Shown: in pieces, positions 21,879 through 26,420 of the stretch
Layout: every line of letters starts with the position of its first letter
How positions within the stretch are numbered: the first letter of the stretch is position 1
IMG/VR virus record: IMGVR_UViG_3300039112_000061
Location: 1 to 26,420 of that record
Length of the DNA: 26,420 bases
Reading direction: 5' to 3' (one strand)
From: a virus
Notes under the pieces: generated by a model
The model's database searches: none
The model's input: only the letters and a program-made list of their open reading frames with translations
What the model was told of the DNA's origin: nothing
Position numbers and translations under genes: made by a program

Positions 21879-22435
21879 CAAATATAAAGACCCTAAGACA
21901 CGAACTACGCAATTTTGCCACGCAAGAAGTGTGTGTGCCTGCCATCGTAAAGGCTGTGCAAGAAGAAAAGGCTACCTGCACGGTTAGCTTGGCGCAAAAC
22001 GCTAAAATAGAGATGCCCGATGTAAGATTGCAAGCCTTGCCCTTGCAAGGCAATGCCATAGGTTTGCTGATAATTCCCAAAATAGGCAGCTCGGTCAATC
22101 TATTAAAAATCGACAATATGCCTTTTTATACCATAGTAGCTTATACCCAAATCGAAAAGCTGATACTCTACATCAACGAAACAAAAGTGGTCGAAATAGA
22201 GGCCGACAAAATAGAATTATTCGGAGGCCAATTGGGTTACTTGGTAGATTTGAACAAACTTTTACAACGTTTAAACAGCATTGAACAGGCGTTTAATAGC
22301 CTTTTAAACTATGTAAGCGGACACACACATCCGCATCCGCAAGGCAACACATCGGCTCCGGCTCCCGGACCCAGTCAGGGGCAGTTAAACATCACGCAAG
22401 AACAAGATGTAAAAAATCCTAAAATCAAGCAATGA
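21875..22435 (+). CDS. Baseplate spike protein, Mu gp45/gpV-like
   Basis: This 186-residue protein has an OB-type beta region (ATCTVSLAQNAKIEMPDVRLQA, then GLLIIPKIGSSVNLLKIDN) and a beta end (IEIEADKIELFGGQLGYLVD). Near 150 it has SGHTHPHPQGNTSAPAPGP; the H-x-H-x-H string followed by G-x-T-x-x-P is common at the tip of phage spike proteins, where histidines can bind a metal ion. The spike pierces the outer membrane. The gene is coupled to its neighbours at both ends by ATGA-type overlaps. Confidence 0.75.
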   Translation: MTNIKTLRHELRNFATQEVCVPAIVKAVQEEKATCTVSLAQNAKIEMPDVRLQALPLQGNAIGLLIIPKIGSSVNLLKIDNMPFYTIVAYTQIEKLILYINETKVVEIEADKIELFGGQLGYLVDLNKLLQRLNSIEQAFNSLLNYVSGHTHPHPQGNTSAPAPGPSQGQLNITQEQDVKNPKIKQ

Positions 22436-22671
22436 TGAGTACTTATACCCATACAACCGCACACGGACAAACACTGCTCGACATAGCCCTGCAATGCTGT
22501 GGCGATATATCGGTAGCCTTTGAAATAGCCGCCGAAAACAACCTTGCTTTGAGCGATTTGCCTTCTGAAGGGCAAATATTGAAGGTAAGCGCCGTAGTCA
22601 GACAACCGAAAATAGTAAAATACCTCCAAGAAACTAACCATATACTATCTACTGCTCCTTATGCGAACTAA
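22432..22671 (+). CDS. LysM-like tail protein (gpX type)
   Basis: This 79-residue protein reads YTHTTAHGQTLLDIALQCCGDISVAFEIAAENNLALSDLPSEGQILKV, the LysM plan (strand, helix, helix, strand with G-x-x-L-x-D-I-A and P-x-x-G-Q-x-L). In P2-like phages the LysM protein X sits beside the hub and may bind peptidoglycan. Its position among baseplate genes fits. The next gene starts inside its last four codons. Confidence 0.7.
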   Translation: MMSTYTHTTAHGQTLLDIALQCCGDISVAFEIAAENNLALSDLPSEGQILKVSAVVRQPKIVKYLQETNHILSTAPYAN

Positions 22672-23440
22672 AGAACAAATAGAGACGGAAATCAACCTCA
22701 ACAAAAACAAGCAGCCCGATTTACAAGCCCTTGACTCTAACTCCAATACAGCAGTATGGCGGCTTTGGGTAAAAATGACAGCTTTTATAATCGAGAGTGT
22801 CGAAAAATATGTAGAATCAGTACGCCAAGCGATTATTAAGTTTGTAGAATCCAATCGACAAGGTTATCTAATCGATTTTTACATACAAGAAAGCCTTGCT
22901 TTTCAGATGGGCCATACGCTAAACCCCCAAAATCAATACGATACCATCGACTTTGGCAAAAGAATCATAACCCGCAGTGCCGCCAGCGAACCACCAGCCG
23001 GGGGGGTGGTGCTCAAAGTAGCAAAAGGGTTGCCACCGGTGCAGCTCAACAACGAAGAGCTAACGCAGTTTCGCAACTATATGCACAAGCGCAAACCGGC
23101 AGGGGTAAAATTAACCATCATTAGTTTGCCCGCCGAGCCGATAGTATTATCGCTGAAAATAATCTACAACACACAAGTAGGAGAGGGAGCAGCCCGAACA
23201 CTTTTCGACGAAGCCCTTCAGCAATATATAACTACAACCATAGCCTTTGGAGGGCTTTTTATAGTCAATGACTTTGTAAAAGACACCCGCCAAAGACAAG
23301 CTATTTTGGATGTGGTTGTATTATCCATAGAAATAGATGGCAATGTAGTGGAAAATGGCAGCTATCAAGCCATATCAGGGTATTACTCCTACGACCCAAG
23401 CAGCCCCTTACATAGCATCGAAATGATAGGCCAATCTTAA
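22661..23440 (+). CDS. Baseplate J-like protein (Mu gp47-like)
   Basis: This 259-residue protein has an N-terminal helical part (TAFIIESVEKYVESVRQAIIKFV), a middle beta domain (SAASEPPAGGVVLKVAK), and the typical J-like C-terminal half: AGVKLTIISLPAEPIVLSLKI, ARTLFDEALQQYITT and GGLFIVNDFVKDTRQ. J-like proteins form the wedge arms that start sheath contraction. It is shorter than many J proteins. Base composition starts to become AT-richer here. Confidence 0.72.
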   Translation: MRTKEQIETEINLNKNKQPDLQALDSNSNTAVWRLWVKMTAFIIESVEKYVESVRQAIIKFVESNRQGYLIDFYIQESLAFQMGHTLNPQNQYDTIDFGKRIITRSAASEPPAGGVVLKVAKGLPPVQLNNEELTQFRNYMHKRKPAGVKLTIISLPAEPIVLSLKIIYNTQVGEGAARTLFDEALQQYITTTIAFGGLFIVNDFVKDTRQRQAILDVVVLSIEIDGNVVENGSYQAISGYYSYDPSSPLHSIEMIGQS

Positions 23441-23449
23441 AAAAATAAG

Positions 23450-23974
23450 ATGAAACAATTCAATATCATAGCCTTAATCAAGCAATATCTACCCAACATA
23501 CTGCGAAAACCCAAGCATATCGCTTGGTTGTCAGCCTTGTTACTTCCATTACAAGATTTGATTGATGGGTTATTTATTTTTGTGCAGCTTCAACAAAATG
23601 AAGCACTAAAAACACCCCAAGTAGGTAGCATTGAAAACATACTCAATAAGCAGTTCGACCCTGCTTTGAGACGAATATACATCAGCGAGAATACAAAGAA
23701 AGTGTTTACCAAAAGCAACAAGCGCTATTTCATACGCAGTAACAGAAAGCCTCTCATTATGTACTCGCTACAAGACCACAACCTTAGCTACGACTTTACT
23801 ATACACATCCCCACTTTTGAAAATCGCTTCTTTTTCAAAAGCAACATCCGTAGTTATAAACACCCTTATGTATTGCTCAAACAGCAGAGTGTGAACTCGG
23901 CAAACAACAATATAGCCTTGATGGCATCAAAGTATAAATTTTCAGGAGTAATCTTTAACATCCAAAATATATGA
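23450..23974 (+). CDS. Baseplate/tail protein at the Mu gp48 position
   Basis: This is a 174-residue protein. The N-terminal half, LIKQYLPNILRKPKHIAWLSALLLPLQDLIDGLF then VGSIENILNKQFDP, resembles a recurrent Bacteroidota prophage protein ('yLP..lRKPk.lAwL.all.Pl..l...f') that lies between J and fibre genes. The C-terminal half has aromatic strands (KRYFIRSNRK, FENRFFFKSN). It is AT-rich compared with the head genes. Likely it links baseplate to fibre. It shares ATGA with the fibre gene. Confidence 0.6.
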   Translation: MKQFNIIALIKQYLPNILRKPKHIAWLSALLLPLQDLIDGLFIFVQLQQNEALKTPQVGSIENILNKQFDPALRRIYISENTKKVFTKSNKRYFIRSNRKPLIMYSLQDHNLSYDFTIHIPTFENRFFFKSNIRSYKHPYVLLKQQSVNSANNNIALMASKYKFSGVIFNIQNI

Positions 23975-24834
23975 TAACAATCAAATACAACGACGGAGGG
24001 CAACCCTTCTTAAATGATGATGATGAACTTCAACAAGATGAGCTGTTCAAAGCCATCGAGCGCCAATTTGAAGCCGATGGAGCATTTGTTATATCAGGTT
24101 GTGTAGTTACAGGCAACAGCATTTCCTCCGGCCTTGTGTACATAGATGGCAAGATACGCGAAGTAATCGCCCAATCGAATCTTAGCTTTCCTTGTTACAT
24201 CAGAGCCTTGCCCGTGTATGAGTATGACATTCGTTTGCACGAAGAAGACCAGCAGCAAAAAACCACCAAGCGGGCATTCTTATCCCAGATAGAAACCCAA
24301 CAGCCAGTATCAGGGCAGTTTATCACCATAACCGCCAATGGGTCAAATAAGCGTTTAGCGCGTATATTTAGAAATGACTCAAACGGTCTTTACACAGTAA
24401 GTGGAGCGCAACTTAATGCTGGAACTGTAACTTCCGTTAAAGCTACACGTGCTCAGGTGATTGGCTTTACAGGTAATACTGTAATTTCTGGATATTCAAA
24501 GCTGAAAGACACCCTTAACGAATTTGACAATTCAACTGGCTTGTTTACAGCATCGGAGGCAGGGATATACATTGTTTCGGCCTCTGTAAGGGTTGACTAT
24601 ACTGCCAATCCTATTCAATATGCAGTTACGATAGAAAGTAATGAAAGTGGAAGTTTCACTTCCATAGGATATGTACTTTTTGCTATTATCCCGGCCTTTA
24701 CTCAAATGTGCGTTCCGGTGGTTGCACTTGCCATCTTGTCGGCGGGCAACAAATTAAGGATCAGACTTGATATATCGACATCCAGTAGCTCAAACTACGA
24801 GGTTTCAGATTTATCAATCGCTCGGCATTCATAA
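23971..24834 (+). CDS. Tail fibre with C1q/TNF-like C-terminal domain
   Basis: This is a 287-residue protein. Residues 1-115 form an attachment part shared in style with neighbours (MITIKYNDGGQPFLNDDDE; ISSGLVYIDGKIREVI). A hinge follows. The C-terminal part (about 150-287) has NEFDNSTGLFTASEAGIYIVSASVRV ('yD..tG.Ft.p..G.Y.fs..v') and a C-terminal NKLRIRLDISTSSSSNYEVSDLSIARHS, the plan of a C1q-type jelly roll. It would form a trimeric receptor-binding tip. DNA from about 24400 onward differs in composition from the first half. No fibre-assembly chaperone gene follows. Confidence 0.72.
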   Translation: MITIKYNDGGQPFLNDDDELQQDELFKAIERQFEADGAFVISGCVVTGNSISSGLVYIDGKIREVIAQSNLSFPCYIRALPVYEYDIRLHEEDQQQKTTKRAFLSQIETQQPVSGQFITITANGSNKRLARIFRNDSNGLYTVSGAQLNAGTVTSVKATRAQVIGFTGNTVISGYSKLKDTLNEFDNSTGLFTASEAGIYIVSASVRVDYTANPIQYAVTIESNESGSFTSIGYVLFAIIPAFTQMCVPVVALAILSAGNKLRIRLDISTSSSSNYEVSDLSIARHS

Positions 24835-24931
24835 TATCTACAAAAAATCATATTTACTATTTTTTAAGTATTCTTAGAGCATTATTTTCAACTAATTGAT
24901 AATCAATGTTTTATAATACTTAACATAATAA

Positions 24932-24969
24932 AAATGCAGCATAAGAAAGTCTATTCTTATGCTGCATTT
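24932..24969. terminator. Bidirectional terminator, 16-bp perfect stem
   Basis: AAATGCAGCATAAGAA (24932-24947) pairs perfectly with TTCTTATGCTGCATTT (24954-24969), loop AGTCTA. A-rich sequence precedes it and T-rich sequence ends it, so it can work in both directions. It would close the tail operon about 100 bases after the fibre stop. Confidence 0.8.
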
Positions 24970-24999
24970 GCTTTACTTCAGTCCAAAAAAATCAAAAAA

Positions 25000-25072
25000 T
25001 GTAACATTTCGTTTTACAACTATGTGCCAATGAAGCTACTCTAAAGTCTTTTTTTGTAACATTTTGATTTAC
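25000..25072 (+). repeat. Pair of 18-base direct repeats, candidate transposase-binding end sites
   Basis: TGTAACATTTCGTTTTAC (25000-25017) and TGTAACATTTTGATTTAC (25055-25072) differ at two positions, lie in the same orientation and are 55 bases apart. Mu ends carry several transposase-binding sites of about 22 bases, so these are candidates for right-end sites. They could alternatively be unrelated host repeats. Confidence 0.5.
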
Positions 25073-25212
25073 GGATTATAAATGTGCCTCAGTTGCCGCC
25101 CCATCTTTCAAAGTCTTCAAGCAGGCAGTGAAGCTATGTTCAGATATTTATAGGCTGCGCTGAATTTAGCGAAGCGGTTTTAGGAAAGGCGATCTGGTGG
25201 TTGCCCTGTGCT

Positions 25213-26214
25213 TCAATCAGGATTATACGCCCAGCGCAAATAGGTAGCGCCCCACACAAATCCTGCACCAAAGGCAGCTAAGAGGATGTTTTGTCCTTTG
25301 CGGAAATCATTTTCCCACTCCCAAAGACACAAAGGAATGGTGGCAGCGGTGGTGTTGCCATATTTTTGGATGTTGATGGTAACTTTTTCTAAAGGGATAT
25401 TGGTCATTTGAGCCGTCGCTTCTATGATGCGTAAGTTGGCTTGGTGTGGCACAAGGTAGTCGATGTCTTGGCTTGCCAATTGGTTTCTTTGCAAAATCTC
25501 CTGCGATACCGAAGCCATCCCTTGTACGGCATATTTGAAAACCTTTTTGCCATCTTGAAAAAAATAATGCTCTTTGTTGGCTATCGTTTCGAGGCTTGCC
25601 GGGCGAGCAGAACCTCCCGCCTTGAGGTAAATAAGGTCTTTGCCTACGGGATCGCAGCGCAAAATCGTATCAACGATGCCGTCTTCGTCCAGACTTGGCT
25701 CTAACAAAACAGCGGCGGCGGCATCGCCAAAAAGAATACAACTGCCGCGGTCTTCGTAGTCGGTAATGCTGCTCATTTTGTCGGCGCCCACTACGATTAC
25801 TTTCTTGTATCGCCCCGAGCGGATATAGTTGCAGCCGGTTTCTAAGGCATATAAAAAACCCGCACAGGCCGAAAGCATATCGAACGCCAGCGCTTTGCGT
25901 GCGCCTATCCGGTCGCAAATAAGGTTGGCCGTATTGGGAAACATCATATCGGGGGTGATGGTCGCACAAATAATGACCTCTATTTCGTCAGGCTCGATGC
26001 CTTTTTTTTCCAGCAGATTTTGCACTGCATTGGCAGCCATAAAGGAAGTTCCTAAATCTTTGCCTTTCAATATGCGGCGCTCTTCAATACCAGTGCGCGA
26101 GGTAATCCAATCGTGCGAAGTGTTGACCATTTCGGCCAAATTTTCATTGGTAAGGCGGTCAGGAGGCAGCCAAGCTCCTACACCTGTAATGCAAGGGTAA
26201 TTTTGATTATTCAT
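25213..26214 (-). CDS. fabH: 3-oxoacyl-[acyl-carrier-protein] synthase III (host)
   Basis: FabH starts fatty acid synthesis by condensing acetyl-CoA (or a branched acyl-CoA) with malonyl-ACP. The protein is 333 residues from ATG 26214 (MNNQNYPCITGVGAWLPPDR), the usual length. A longer frame to 26277 adds a hydrophobic stretch not seen in the family. The catalytic Cys is in LSACAGFLYALETG, His in LVPHQANLRIIEA and Asn in YGNTTAATIPL. Motifs ITSRTGIEERR and GDAAAAVLLEP are also typical. This is ordinary chromosomal DNA and marks the flank of the prophage. Regulation is not visible, though an AT-rich leader lies upstream. Confidence 0.95.
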   Translation of the reverse strand: MNNQNYPCITGVGAWLPPDRLTNENLAEMVNTSHDWITSRTGIEERRILKGKDLGTSFMAANAVQNLLEKKGIEPDEIEVIICATITPDMMFPNTANLICDRIGARKALAFDMLSACAGFLYALETGCNYIRSGRYKKVIVVGADKMSSITDYEDRGSCILFGDAAAAVLLEPSLDEDGIVDTILRCDPVGKDLIYLKAGGSARPASLETIANKEHYFFQDGKKVFKYAVQGMASVSQEILQRNQLASQDIDYLVPHQANLRIIEATAQMTNIPLEKVTINIQKYGNTTAATIPLCLWEWENDFRKGQNILLAAFGAGFVWGATYLRWAYNPD

Positions 26215-26400
26215 ACATAAAATGACTAAGAGTGTAATTACTATACTAAATGTATGAACTTTGGTCGATATTTCCAAAAATGACTATTGGTTATATATAA
26301 AAAATATTGTTGCATTTTCTTCCAAGGTGTGTTTTGGAGAACTATTCAAGCAGATTTTATTAAGAAGTTTACAGGTTGTGTCAACGATATTTCCGCCAAC

Positions 26401-26418
26401 GTCAGTGACTCCACTGAC
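26401..26418. repeat. Short hairpin at window edge
   Basis: GTCAGTG (26401-26407) and CACTGAC (26412-26418) form a perfect 7-bp stem with loop ACTC. It lies upstream of fabH at the window end, so whether it belongs to a terminator or a repeat element cannot be seen. Confidence 0.5.
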
Positions 26419-26420
26419 TG

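Larger units (their letters stand above)
24835..25212. other. Gene-free boundary region: end of prophage and start of host DNA
   Basis: This 378-base AT-rich stretch holds no convincing ORF on either strand. It contains one strong terminator stem (24932-24969) and two direct repeats of TGTAACATTT(C/T)G (25000 and 25055). Because fabH begins beyond it, the right end of the transposable phage should lie here, most likely in or after the repeats. I cannot fix the exact base without the left end and the 5-base target duplication that Mu-like insertion would leave. Confidence 0.6.

Noticed and set aside
26215-26277. Longer FabH N-terminus from 26277
   Set aside because: It adds 21 mostly hydrophobic residues not found in FabH proteins; ATG 26214 gives the standard N-terminus and length.

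Overview
This window is most of a Mu-like transposable myophage prophage, followed by one host gene. The host looks like a member of the Bacteroidota, possibly Cytophagales. The grounds are: start codons sit behind A-rich leaders with no clear Shine-Dalgarno sequences; promoter -7 boxes match TAnnTTTG; several tail genes resemble versions known from Bacteroidota prophages; and a short interspersed repeat, read as DTPPTPLKRG or SPLERGWG, is scattered through the left third. No single feature fixes the species.

Early region, plus strand, 1-5380. It opens with the 3' end of a gene that probably encodes the transposase, then a MuB-like ATPase (240-1106), a probably broken or frameshifted gene (1206-1599), a Gam-like protein (1710-2177) and a possible GemA-like protein (2249-2659). 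Small hypotheticals follow, with a RecA/RadA-fold ATPase (3273-3908), a PUA/ASCH-like protein and a protein with a replication-type C-terminus. The region ends in a three-unit tandem repeat and a small HTH-like protein placed where Mu carries its middle and late activators.

Packaging and head-entry block, minus strand, 11146-5437. In transcription order it has small terminase, large terminase, a gp36-like protein, a very large portal-MuF fusion with a nuclease-like C-terminal domain, and a virion morphogenesis (gpG-like) protein. A plus-strand promoter motif and a hairpin-rich putative RNA lie antisense in the 250-base gap at 5881-6130. The divergent gap at 11159-11328 holds a 24-base near-perfect palindrome, a good operator candidate.

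Head, lysis and tail block, plus strand, 11329-24834. It has prohead protease/scaffold, major capsid, a membrane plus lipoprotein pair, an L,D-transpeptidase-like protein, tail terminator, sheath, tube, tail assembly chaperone with a convincing -1 frameshift site, tape measure, baseplate hub, wedge, spike and J-like proteins, a gp48-position protein and a tail fibre with a C1q-like tip. A 51-codon membrane-protein ORF lies on the opposite strand before the tape measure gene.

Right boundary, 24835-25212. A 16-bp terminator stem is followed by two 18-base direct repeats 55 bases apart, which could be transposase-binding sites near the phage right end. The host gene fabH (26214-25213, minus) lies beyond. 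Neither the phage left end nor a repressor gene is in the window.
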